A stretch of DNA of 64,000 bases, taken from NCBI RefSeq assembly GCF_036373705.1, contig NC_089855.1:50052318-50116317 (forward strand). The letters run 5' to 3'. Source of the DNA: Amia ocellicauda. Lineage: Eukaryota > Chordata > Actinopteri > Amiiformes > Amiidae. The position numbers and the translations under genes are program-made. The notes below the pieces were generated by a model. It was not told the DNA's origin. It did not search any database and saw only the letters and a list, made by a program, of their open reading frames with translations. Below are positions 29,201 through 40,329 of the stretch, one piece after another. Each line of letters starts with the position of its first letter. The first letter of the stretch is position 1.

Positions 29201-30045
29201 CATTACTTTGGTATGATCAAGGTCACCATGTACCCTCCTCGCGATCTGTTCAGACTACCTCTTGTCTGCACAGTGATGAAGAGAGAGCGCTGACGGGTGT
29301 CTGGTGTAGCATTGAGCTTGACAAGGCGGTGGAGAAAGGTTACAGAGTCGGTAAGGTGTATGAGGTTTGGCATTTTTCTGAAAAATCTGATACTCTTTTT
29401 GCTGATTACATTATGACCCATCTGAAAGGGAAACAGGAGGCATCAGGATATCCCTCATGGTGTGTTGACGCCGTGGCCAAAGAGCGATACGTTCAGCAAT
29501 ATTTTGAAAAGGAAGTGATCCGTCTAGAACCGGGGAACATAACTGTAAACCCCGCCAAGAGACAAATGTCCAAACTGATTTTAAACAGTCTGTGGGGTAA
29601 GTTTGGGGAAAGAAATAACCGTCTAAACACAACCTTGATTAAAACCCCTGAACAGTTTATAGAATTTATGTTTTCCAAACAACATGCTGTATCACAATTC
29701 TTAAATGACCACGTGGCACATGTCCTGTGGAGGGCCCCTAAAGATTTCCCCACCAAACAGGGCAACATTAAGGGTTTCACTCTGAACCATTGTAACAACA
29801 AGCTCATTAACATCAAGTTTCTGACGACCCTGGTACAAAGTTTTGAAACCGAGAAAGACGCACCTCCTCGTGAGGTTATTACTGCCGGAAATCAGATCTA
29901 TGGCAATAAAAAGGGGTACACGTTGGAAAATAGATCACTAAACAAATGGTTCAGGGTGGTGTACAATAAAAGAGTGTTGAAGACACAGATTATAACACTC
30001 TGCCTTATGGATATTAGCGGCGGTTTTGATAACAGACTTCAAAAT
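26246..30045 (-). mobile_element. Old Polinton fragment D (inverted relative to A)
   Basis: A 3.8-kb piece equivalent to the polymerase region of A plus the first bases of the ATPase gene, but in opposite orientation, so its polymerase reads on the plus strand. By eye it differs from A by roughly 7%, against about 1% or less between A, B and C. It is therefore clearly older. It is badly broken (many breaks) and lacks TIRs, capsid, integrase and ATPase body. Its left edge meets the Gypsy fragment and its right edge meets C. Confidence 0.9.
26334..30045 (+). pseudogene. pPolB fossil of fragment D
   Basis: Plus-strand relic of the protein-primed polymerase, from the acidic front through the zinc ribbons, exonuclease motifs and polymerase motifs A and B. 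It retains LYP-type motif A and LILNSLWGKFG. It is broken in many places. Confidence 0.9.
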
Positions 30046-32664
30046 ATTTAGGGGCCCTCCACTGGACCTGTGCCACGTGGTCATTTAAGAATTGAAAGTG
30101 TGATACTGCATGTTGTTTGGAAAAGATAAATTCTATAAACTGTTCAGGGGTTTTAATCAAGGTTGTGTTTAGACGGTTATTTCTTTCCCCAAACTTACCC
30201 CACAGACTGTTTAAAATCAGTTTGGACATTTGTCTCTTGGCGGGGTTTACAGTTATGTTCCCCGGCTCTAGACGGATCCCTTCCTTTTCAAAATATTGCT
30301 GAACGTACCGCTCTTTGGCAGCGGAGTCAACACACCATGAGGGATAGCCCGATGCCTCCTGTTTCCCTTTCAGATGGGTCATAATGTACTCAGCAAAAAG
30401 AGTATCAGATTTTTCAGAAAAATGCCAAACCTCATACACCTTACCGACTCTGTAACCTTTCTCCACCGCCTTGTCAAGCTCAATGCTACACCAGACACCC
30501 GTCAGCGCTCTCTCGTCATCACTGTGCAGACAAGAGGTATTTTGATTTTCAGTTTCCACACACGTTCTACACAGAGGGAACATCAATTTTCCCGAACACC
30601 TGTAAGGCAACACGGGTAGGAACAGCTCACGAGGAGGGTACATGGTGACTTTGATCAAACCAAAGTACTGTCCGATTTCGAGAAAGTCACGATAAACAAT
30701 GGTTGGATGCCCCACCGGGTACATTTTGGTCTTGTTGACATAAGGGTACAGACTGGTGAAATCATAGTAATCTACTCTCTCACCCTCCTTTACCTCATAA
30801 TGTAAACAGAGGGCGTTGGTACGACCCCCAAATAACACATGATCTTGCTACCCTGAGCTATTATTTTTGGGGTCACCCCATTTTCCACCAGATACTTCAT
30901 CAATATGTAAGAATCATAACCCTTAGCATTGTGGGCAATAAATGTGTAATTGAGGTATTTTGGACCGCGATACCGCGTAAAGAAATCCCTGACACAACTC
31001 TCACCGCTAGCTGACCACTCACAATCCAACATGTCAATACAGTGTATATAATTAGCAACATGGACCCCGTTTTCTTGCCGGCATTCAAAATCAAAAAAGA
31101 CATACCGGTTGTGCGGCGGCTCCTTTTTAACCGGCTGAATAAAGCACTGGTGTTCAGACCCCGGGGTTAAATCCGCATTACAGATCCTACATCTCGGTTC
31201 CAGACATTTGTGTGGTTTAACCTCATGAAAACGGTACTGGAGGCAACACTGCGGGCAATATTTAGTTTGATCACAATAACTCAGTTTTTTAACCCCCTCA
31301 GCAGCGGCCCTCTGCACCTTATGTTCGGAAAAACAGAATGCGGAGAGACAAATCCTTAAGCAATCTTTACATCGGATGGTAGGGGCCAAACCCTTACGAC
31401 ATTGCGGATTGAAACAGACGTTACAGTAACCGTCACAGCGGTGCTTAAGCTTATCATTGAAGGCCTTATAACACCAATGACAAACATACGAACAACCCAA
31501 AAAAGCCGTCAAACTCTTTATTCCAAAGTAATGACTATCACTTAGGAAGAGAAACAGTGTCTGTGTATGGGTTTCAGGATGTGTCTGAAATTTCACAAAT
31601 ACTTCCTTTACCTCACAACGGTACCACACAACAATTTTTAAAGACAACAACTCCTCAAACATGGCAATGTCTGAAAAGGCAACCATCTGTTGAGAGTTTA
31701 AGCCGGCCCTCTGATGAAGCATTAAAGCCTCTTGCATAGCTTGGGGTTCAGGCATGTCGGGGGTGAGTAGTTTTATTAAACTGTAAGCAAAACAGAGCTT
31801 ATTGTCCCCATTGGAACTCACCACTAATTGCCTGAGCTTGTTCCTAATTATGTCGTTCTTCAAGCATTTCGACAGTCTTCTAAGCGCCCTACCCTCAGGG
31901 TTAGGAACCACATTCATTACCAGAGACAGACTTTCATCAGCTAAGATGGATGCGTTACTTTGCAATAACGCTTCGATTTTAGCCAGAAATTCATCAACAT
32001 CTAAATTATCTCCACTCAGCATTACAGATAGGTTGCTAAACAAATCATCCCCTCTGAGTTCTAACTGTACAACATCTCGAGGTCTGACCCTTTCAGCAAC
32101 TTGTTCAAGCATGTTTTGCAAGGCCTCGTGTATGTTGACAAATATTTCTGCATAATTGTCACAATTTAAAAGTTCTGCAAAATTAAAACGCTGAATCATT
32201 TCAAAATTGTTATAGGCCGGTCTATCTATAATCACGGGATCACTGGTACTTTTGGACACATCATCATTTTGAACAAAGCCTTCAACCCCTACATTCTCAC
32301 AGAGCATGTCATCCACAGCCTTATCAGTCTCAGAACCCTCCACATTCCGAACACCCCCACCGCTGACATCTACAAAACCCCCTTTTTGAGGAGGCTCATT
32401 TAAAGCCTGTAAAAGTCCTTCAAAGATATCCACCCGGTTAATGTCAAGACCCTCCTCTATAGTGACGGCTGCTTCTGCCGCCGTACTGTGTTCTAATTGT
32501 CTCAAATCATTTATAATAGGGGCAGAATTTGGTCGGGGTAGCGTCTCCAAAGCCTCCACCATTTCAAACAAATCGGGGTGAACTAGGGGTTGAACCTCTA
32601 TAAGCGCTACCGTTGGGAGGTGGTTATTTAGATCATTGACCATCTGTAACAGGTCGGGGTTCAC
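30046..32664 (-). pseudogene. pPolB, partial and broken (C)
   Basis: Upstream part of the polymerase with the acidic front, OTU-like region, zinc ribbons, ExoI/ExoII motifs and motifs A and B. It is incomplete in this copy. Confidence 0.9.
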
Positions 32665-32864
32665 GGTAAGTCTGGTAATTCACATTCTATCGGTGGTGAT
32701 TGGGGGTTATTTAAATCATTTATCATTTGTAATAGTTCCTGGTTCATTGGGACATCAGAGGAGTTCACAACAGGGCCGAGGGTGTTCTCTCGGGAAGGTC
32801 TTTTTGGGGCCCTAACTTGTTCATAATCCTTTAGTTTGTGAGTTCTTTTACCAAGTCCGGACAT
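32661..32864 (-). CDS. Short ORF next to the polymerase gene, 67 aa (C)
   Basis: Same protein as the ORF at 15228-15431 in A, with its basic front and terminal LLQMINDLNN motif. Confidence 0.5.
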   Translation of the reverse strand: MSGLGKRTHKLKDYEQVRAPKRPSRENTLGPVVNSSDVPMNQELLQMINDLNNPQSPPIECELPDLP

Positions 32865-32927
32865 TTTTTTTATTTTTTATTTTTCCAACAACCCACAATA
32901 GTAAGGCGTTTTGTATCTATTAAAACA

Positions 32928-34963
32928 TTAAATACGGTACAATTTGTTAGTAAGGGTATTAATAAGGGTGTTTTGGCTCTCTATCACAAGGTTTTGCCCC
33001 ACTAACACAAGTCTTTGATTTAGTAACAAGGTATGTAGCAACTCATGCCGACCTTCAGGAAGTAGCTCCGGGGGATGGTGTCCTGGCTCAGCTGCAAAGG
33101 ATGGTCGCTCCGGTAAATCTCGGTCGAAGGAGGCAGGGAGCGAGCGTATACTCACGGACGGAGACCAAGAAGGCCTTTGCGGTGACACCCTGGCCAATCG
33201 CGGTGTACTGTTCAGCGTTTCTGTAGCCAAGAAACGGGGCTGGGGGGACGATGTTGAAACCAGTCCGTCGTTGGGTGGTGTGTCAACCCTGACTGACGGC
33301 GACCCCTGAGGTTGTTGGTTGCCTGTATTTGTTCCGCCCGACAATGCGGCGGGCTGAATCTGGATTGTTGAATTACCCCCAGAAGGCTGTGGCCTGAGTA
33401 GATGTTGGGGGGTCTCCAAGACCACCGTGGGGGATCCTCTCGGTGATCTCTCCGGGGAAGATGTTTGATCCCACTTAGACGGGGTAATTGTCCTCAATAG
33501 CTCATCCACAGAATGACTATCCCAAGAGTCTTGGGAAGAATAAAAATATACATTACATTTACATCTTTAAACGGCGACAGAAATCAAACTTAAAACAACA
33601 TGCCCAGGACCTTCAAAACCTTTAGCTTTTTTAGACCTTTGAAAATAGGCTTAGACATTCACTACAACGCCTTATTATTTACAGACAATATATTTATTAG
33701 GACTTGATAATAAATGTAAAACAGAGAAGCCTCTGTAAATAAACTGTTTCTTAAATGTAATATTGTTAATAAAACACTTTTTATACACACACACACCACA
33801 TTTCATTTTTAAACGAACCTTCCAAGTGTAAACGCTTCCTGATCCCGGGACTTCCTGTTTCACAAACGTTTTCACGATCTGTTTAAATATTAAATACAAT
33901 GAACACCTTCAAGCCTTTTCCTACAGCCACTTTAAAACAGAAGTATAATTGCGGGAGATAAGCCAAACAACTTACTAAAACCTTTCGGACAGCTTTACTT
34001 CCTAACCAGACGGTCGGGCAATCGGTCATTTCTAAACACATGCCCCAGAAACAAGCCTAGACCTGTCCGGACTTCTAAAGATCTTTCCCAGAACCCCCAA
34101 GACCTACAGGAAATGGGCACCCCTCGCTTAAATATTAGCCCTCAACGGGCAAACAAAACCCTTTTAAAAACATTAAAGTTTGAAAGATCTTACTTACCTC
34201 CAAAGAATAATCGTTTCTTATGTTTTTCAGCTGGTTTAGCTTTTTGCACTTCTGTGAAGGTAAGAGACATGTTTAACCTTTAACCACCCCGCTTTATAAA
34301 AAGCTTTAACCTCTTACAAGCGGCAGATATATACTCACCGCTATCAGATACAGGGGCTGACGGCCTTTCAGATTCTTGAAAGGTTACGGTTCTCGAAGGT
34401 AAAACTAAACAAGCCCTCGATGTGGAAGGCCTTTCGTTGTCTCGAACCACGTTTCTTAATACTGTTAGAAAGGATATTTTTTTAAATTAACAAAACGGGC
34501 CTCAAACATCTTACAGAAACGTTATACAAACAAACAGGGGTTTAGTTCTTACCCGGTCGGCAGACAGCCTGTCTAGGGACAACCACTTCTCTTGGTTGAT
34601 CCTCGGAGACATTAATCACAGGCCTTTCGATAGTTTCTGTGTAATTAAAGAGACCGCCATTAATATATATTAAAACGTTTTCATAACTCTAATGAGCCGC
34701 TTCAAAACACAACCACACACCCATACATAAGAACCCTTGAGCGCAAACACAAAAATCTTACCGTCGTTGTTCCAGATGATCTCCTCAGCGTTGGGAATTA
34801 ACTCCTGTTGACTGGCTGAAAAATAATTTTACAGAACTTAAAACAGATGTTATAACCTTATTTACAATACATGCCCACAACCCGCTCTGAGTCAATGAAA
34901 ATAATCTGAAGACTTACCTAAAAACTCGTTTAAATCGAAGTCGTTGATGTTGTTTCCGGACAT
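32928..34963 (-). CDS. Six-exon accessory gene (C)
   Basis: Same six-exon, all-phase-1 structure as in A, displaced by 17,433 bp, with ATG at 34963 and the same splice signals. The last exon differs from A by a few residues. It keeps its TATA box. It appears whole even though the rest of C is a remnant. Confidence 0.72.
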
Positions 34964-35940
34964 TGTTGATCTTTAGGCTTAAATCGAAAGGTCAGTATGA
35001 GTCTGTCGAGCTGAAGACCAGACCTTCATACTTATACTGATGGCCGGATGCCGGATCTGCTTGTAAGGCATTGTTCTGGGCTGGCCTTTGTGCCGTCCTG
35101 TTACCAATTAACATATCAAAACCAACCAATAAAATGACCCTGCATCAATTTCAAATAGAAACCAAGATGGCGACGATCTCTCTCCTCTCTACTCTAAACT
35201 TTTATTAGAACCTTTTGGTCTCTCAAAAAAACATTTTTAAGCATCAAGACCTATAGTCAATAAACACTAAGAATATTTCAGGCCTTTATACGCGCTAAAA
35301 AACAACCTGAGCCAAGAAAATAACTATAAAGATCTAAAATAAGTAGCGCTTTTACAGTGATTTTTTTTTTTTTTTTAATAGCGATGCTTTGTTTGGTATT
35401 AAACAAGTCACAAACTACTCAGAACAGCGTTTATCCCCACAAAAGAGATATTTGGGTTTATTTTACAAAGCTTATAAATTATATAGTTTAAAAGTATTCT
35501 GAATGTTTTGAGACCACACGCCATGCCTACGTTTGTCTGAGCCCACCCCCGTCCCCCGTGGTGTGAGTGATTTAGCCTTGAGTGTTGTGATCTATTTAGC
35601 ATTGAGTGATCAGTTGTTTTTATTTTTTAAATGATTCCTTATCATCAGGGATTGAGCCTGCTAAAATACCTTAAAAACATATCCTTATCTTAAGTCTAAC
35701 TCTTATGAGCTTTAAGACCCTAGAATGTATTTAAGTAAAACGAATGAACACATTATGTGTGAGATAAAATATAACCACAGCTTTTTTTTTTTTTTTTTTT
35801 TTTTACAAAAACAATTAACCTATATCGACAAACACCCACACACACACACACCCTCTTTTTTAAATTTTATTTTTAATTAAATTTGAGGGGAGAGACAGAG
35901 CCATATACATTGGGGTTAACATAAGTACCCTATGCAAAAC

Positions 35941-36238
35941 AGGAATTGTTAGGACCTGTGACCATTACAGACAACAGAACTTGTTGATCTTATAAAATGA
36001 TTGGGCGAGAGAGAGAGATATAGAGACAGACAGAGACAGAGCCAGTGTGAATATGATAAACGCACTATTCAAAATGGCATTGTTAAGACCTGGGACCATT
36101 ACAGACAACAGAACTTGTTGATCTTATAAAATGCTTGGGCGAGAGAGACAGAGAGAGAGAGACAGACAGAGACAGAGACAGAGACAGTGTGAATATGATA
36201 AACGCACTATTCAAAATGGCATTGTTAAGACCTGGGCC
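35941..36238 (+). repeat. Tandem repeat of about 134 bp (C)
   Basis: Counterpart of 18508-18804 in A. Confidence 0.8.
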
Positions 36239-36336
36239 CCTTACATGTATATTTAAAAAAGACCCCCAACCACTACAGGAAGAGCCGACCCATTCACACT
36301 CTACAGTTGACCAACAAGAACAACAAGAACAACCGG

Positions 36337-36517
36337 TTATGGGTGGCCTTGTTGTTCAGGGTTTTAGGGGTGTACACTTTCTGACGGATATGACGTAGGA
36401 ATAATTAAGGAAATAACTCTAAAATCACGCCCCCCAATTATGACGTAGGAATATTAATAAGCTTAGGGCATACGTCATAACAAAATAGGCCGCGCCCAAA
36501 AAACCCTACTATCTACT
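36337..36517 (-). repeat. Right terminal inverted repeat of Polinton C
   Basis: 181 bp, near-identical to the right TIRs of A and B. No left partner exists nearby. Confidence 0.95.
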
Positions 36518-36523
36518 CCTGTG
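36518..36523. repeat. CCTGTG flank of Polinton C (one side only)
   Basis: Same 6 bp and same unit position as the duplications around A and B. The left partner is lost. Confidence 0.9.
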
Positions 36524-36813
36524 TGGTGCATTTTCTCTCTCTCTATCTGTGATTAAATCCTTACTTATATACATATGTCCATGAACGTTTCTGGAGCTCA
36601 TGTACATCACATCACACGACGGGCCGTCATCTTTTCGGTCACTTTGAAAGTTTTGCTCATGACAATCCTTTTCTATTGCGGCACGATGGCTGCCACCGAG
36701 GAAGGAAAGTCGTCCGCAGTTGGCTGCAAGCTTGCCTGAAGCGCAGGAAAGGACTTACTCGCGACGTGCCACTTAAAGAGTGAAGAAGTGGGGGTCGGCC
36801 TCACTGAGAGCCC

Positions 36814-38722
36814 TGAGGATTATCTCACGTGGTAGAGCGCTCGCTTAGCATTGTAGTGTTATGTTGGGTGTATTTGGATAAGAGCATTTGGGCTCTGAGC
36901 TGATGCACTGATCTAAAGAAAACATCTCCCCCCCAAAGTTATCAGATTCCCTTAGCTCATCAGCTTGGAACTGGTTTGCATCAAAGTGACAGTTTTGGGG
37001 AGGATGGCACCAAGAAGAGGCCACATAGTTTGGAATTCTGCTATGAGATGTCTGGAGAAAGGGGCCTGTAGGTGATAAAAACTCTTTGAAGTGGACGAGA
37101 GCCGAAATCCCGACATAGAGCTATGAACCCAGGCCAACCGGCATTTCCAAAAGATGGCATGGATTGACATCAGTCATAAATCAAGCCCCCCTCCAATAGG
37201 ACACTGGGGGCTGAAACCGAAATCCAATCTCAAAAACTCAAGAACCAATCACCTCTTCATCTGACAGACTATAAGGAACAGCAGGCAGTCTTTCTCGCTC
37301 TCTCTCACCTGAACCAGTAACTCGCTGCCACAGCTCAACCTGTAGCTCTGTTGCCAGAACCGGAACCAGAAACCAACTAAGTCTTTGCCGGCAACAGAAG
37401 AGTTAAACTGGGAGAAGGAGATTGAGCCGTACGAAGAATTCTTTTAAAGGACTTTATTAAATAAAGAACTTTACAGACTGCGCTGCCCGCCTGTGCCCAC
37501 CTGATCAGTGGAGTTTTACAGCTGGACAATTGACTAAGTCGACTGTATACGAAAGTGTCAGTCATTTAAATAGCTATTTGAGTCTTAAGAAACTTGACCC
37601 TTGGAACAAACACGGCCCTGCTTTCCTCAAAGACTTTGTCTTCAAATAAGTACGGTGAGAGACCCTGCTTGCCAAGAAGATTTTGTGCACAACCTTGGAG
37701 CCTTCAAACCAGTGGAAAATCTGTTTGGAAACGACTCTACTTTCGCGAAACCCCAACTTCCAGGTGTATCGACTGAGTGGAAGTTCTTGGACAAAGCCGA
37801 ACCGGACTGCCTTTGTTCCAAACCACACGGACCTCGTGCCGTGTGCTGTTATCTGAGCCCGAAGCCAGAGAGGCCTCTCTGCGACGAAGTTCAGATAAGT
37901 TTAACAGTTTGGAGTTCATGATTCATGACATTTGAGAAATCAATTAGAAATGTTAATCTGTGATTCATAACTCTAGAATGTGTAATATCATTTAGTTTTC
38001 TTAAATATAAATGTGTGTTGCATTAAACTGTTTTGTTGATAATTTTAGAAATAAAATCTGTCAACGCCGAGAAATATCTTCTCATTCCTGTTTAACTGTT
38101 TAGTCTGAAATTGACACAAGTTAATAGACATTAGATTATTGGTGGCCCTGCCTATCCTTAATCATTGAATAATAATCAGTTAAGGGAAATTGTGGTAACA
38201 AGTAATGATAGGATCTTTCTCGGCACCTAAACGTGAATGAGACTGATATATATATATAACGTGAAGTTACCTGACATAAATACTAACCTGCGTAGTTATT
38301 TAATGTCTGACTAATAATACCAACGAGAGACTCACCTTCGTCTTACTAACCGGTATTGTAGTCAATGTGTTTATAACCTTTTTTGTTTAACGATTTGTGT
38401 TATCATATGTGATCCCATGGTCTTTGATTTTGTCACGGAAGTGATTTGTCTTCGATTTGTTGATCTAGAGTTGAATTGTAATTAGTTTTTCCCTTTTGTA
38501 TAATTAGTGTAGTGCTACATTTAGTCTTTGTTTTGAATACATTTGACAATTTATATCTTTGGAATTGGTGTCTGCGTCCAATTATTACAGAAATTGAGTT
38601 CTACAAGATTCCAGGATTCGTGATAAGGTGATACTATGAATTCACTTCTTTAATTGAAATGTATAAGTGTACCTTACGCTACAGCATGCGAGAGGCAGCG
38701 GGATCGATGCCCGCATTCTCCA
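36814..38722 (+). pseudogene. tRNA-Ala(AGC) split by LTR-like insertion (U3)
   Basis: 5' part 36814-36851 and 3' part 38684-38722 with GCAT at both edges. This copy also has T in place of the conserved G10 of the A box (TATCTC for TAGCTC). Confidence 0.9.
36852..38683 (+). mobile_element. LTR-like element inside tRNA-Ala, U3
   Basis: 1,832 bp, same ends and flanks as in U2; the left end reads TGTAGTG here. Confidence 0.65.
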
Positions 38723-38926
38723 AGGCCTCAGGCGCTCGTGCCCCGGTATCGGGGGAGAGTCGCTCACTTTTCTTGCCGCAGACACAGGCACAAGGCATTG
38801 CCTGTTTGCCGTAAGGTTATCAGACACAACGCGCCGGCGACGGCTGCAGCATTAGCACGCCGGCTGTCCCTTCCGAAGTTCCCCAAAAACGACCGAGATG
38901 CCGCTTCGACGTCGTAACCCCAGGAA

Positions 38927-39571
38927 CGACCGCAAAGGCACTCCAACCCTCAATCTTCCGATCCGAAGTCAGACCGAAGAGACTGTATGATGTTTTAGAT
39001 TAAAGATAGTATGCAGACCGAGCAAGTTAGATTTATCGAGCTAGCAAACAGCAATTGAGGCACCTGTTCGGGACGTACCCTGTTGAAATTCCTGTCAACG
39101 ATAAAAGGATCAAACGGTGGAGAAAAAGCCCGCAGGATGTTTGTCAAAACTCTGTTTGTGGACTGAATGGCTTTCCCAGATTGGCAGGGACTGTTTTTGG
39201 TATTGACTGAGGGACAGTTGTAAAAGACAACCTCTCACCGGACCTCTGGCATACACCAAAGAAAGCCACCTCACCTCTCCCCCGGATCTCACAAAACACA
39301 ATCCCCCCCGCCCCCAGGGAAGACAGACCGCAATCGGACTCGGGCTTGATTGGATGAACGGCCGCAAACATTCTATGTCATTTTCTTTTAAAGCTTCACT
39401 CGTGCTTGTAAAAAACCGAGGTCTCACTGAAAGAATGCCCTGACGTGGTTGCTTCCAAGCTAGCTGGTTTACAAAGTTCCTTTTCGCTTTAACGATGATT
39501 TCCAAGAAGGGAAATAATCTATCTGTAATCTGTCAACACAGGCACCTTCTTCTCCGTTAAGCCACGCGGTC
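38927..39571 (-). pseudogene. tRNA-Arg(TCG) relic split by a repeat (U3)
   Basis: 5' part ends at about 39539 (start 39571), 3' part 38973-38927. Same T-arm decay as in U1. Confidence 0.8.
38974..39538 (-). repeat. Dispersed repeat inserted in tRNA-Arg (U3)
   Basis: 565 bp, near-identical to the copies in U4 and U5 and about 9 bp shorter than in U1. Confidence 0.65.
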
Positions 39572-39727
39572 ACCACCAGGAAGGTGAACGCACCAGGCCG
39601 ACCCGGAGTTTTCGCCAATTCGTCTCCAAGCCTCCCAAGAGGGAACATAAACAGGCCTTATTCGCAGACACAGGCCCTCACGCAGGGAGACCACCGCTCT
39701 ACCGCCGCTGCCCCTGCCAAGGGCCCC

Positions 39728-39799
39728 AGGTCCCACCAAGACTTGAACTTGGATCGCTGGATTCAGAGTCCAGAGTGCTAACCATTACACCATGGAACC
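39728..39799 (-). tRNA. tRNA-Gln(CTG) with compensated T-stem change, U3
   Basis: Cloverleaf as in U1, 72 nt, anticodon CTG. The T-stem reads CCAAG/CTTGG instead of CCGAG/CTCGG: both partners of pair 51-63 have changed, G-C to A-T, so pairing is kept. Confidence 0.9.
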
Positions 39800-39934
39800 A
39801 AGCCGGCTGCCCACCTCATGCCCGTGACGAAGGTTTCTGCTCTACGCACACGTCTCACTCTGTCGCACGGCCAAGTCCAGAGTGAGCCAAGTTGCGCCCA
39901 GAGTGCTGCGTGTGGCGGGTCACTTGCGGAGCCT

Positions 39935-40006
39935 TCCCTGGTGGTCTAGTGGTCAGGATTCGGCGCTCTCACCGCCGCGGCCTGGGTTCAATTCCCGGTC
40001 AGGAAA
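39935..40006 (+). tRNA. tRNA-Glu(CTC), decayed copy, U3
   Basis: Anticodon CTC and all arms are recognisable. The acceptor has a C2-A71 mismatch, the T-loop has A for G57 (TTCAATT), and pair 50-64 is T-G. It is the weakest tRNA-Glu of the array and may be a pseudogene. Confidence 0.75.
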
Positions 40007-40033
40007 GGTGGATCTGATGCTCTTCCCCTAGGA

Positions 40034-40039
40034 CCTGTG
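40034..40039. other. Empty Polinton site (CCTGTG once), U3/U4 junction
   Basis: The sequence CCTAGGACCTGTGTGGTGCA reads straight through. It is the pre-insertion form of the site occupied by A and B. Confidence 0.95.
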
Positions 40040-40329
40040 TGGTGCATTTTCTCTCTCTCTATCTGTGATTAAATCCTTACTTATATACATATGTCCATGA
40101 ACGTTTCTGGAGCTCATGTAAATCACATCACACGACGGGCCGTGATCTTTTCGGTCACTTTGAAAGTTTTGCTCATGACAATCCTTTTCTATTGCGGCAC
40201 GATGGCTGCCACCGAGGAAGGAAAGTCGTCCGCAGTTGGCTGCAAGCTTGCCTGAAGCGCAGGAAAGGACTTACTCGCGACGTGCCACTTAAAGACTGAA
40301 GAAGTGGGGGTCGGCCTCACCGAGAGCCC

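Larger units (their letters stand above)
30046..36517 (+). mobile_element. Young Polinton C, right-hand part
   Basis: This 6.5-kb piece matches the right part of A from within the polymerase gene to the right TIR at about 99% or more. It is an incomplete, broken copy with no left arm, capsid, integrase or ATPase. Its right end is followed by CCTGTG at 36518, exactly as for A and B, so it occupied the same site in a unit. Its left edge joins inverted fragment D. Confidence 0.93.
36518..40033 (+). repeat. Tandem tRNA-cluster unit U3
   Basis: A complete unit of 3,516 bp from the CCTGTG after Polinton C to the next CCTGTG. It has the spacer, split tRNA-Ala, split tRNA-Arg, tRNA-Gln and tRNA-Glu. 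Small differences from U4 and U5 are scattered through it; its tRNA genes carry more changes than theirs. Confidence 0.95.
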
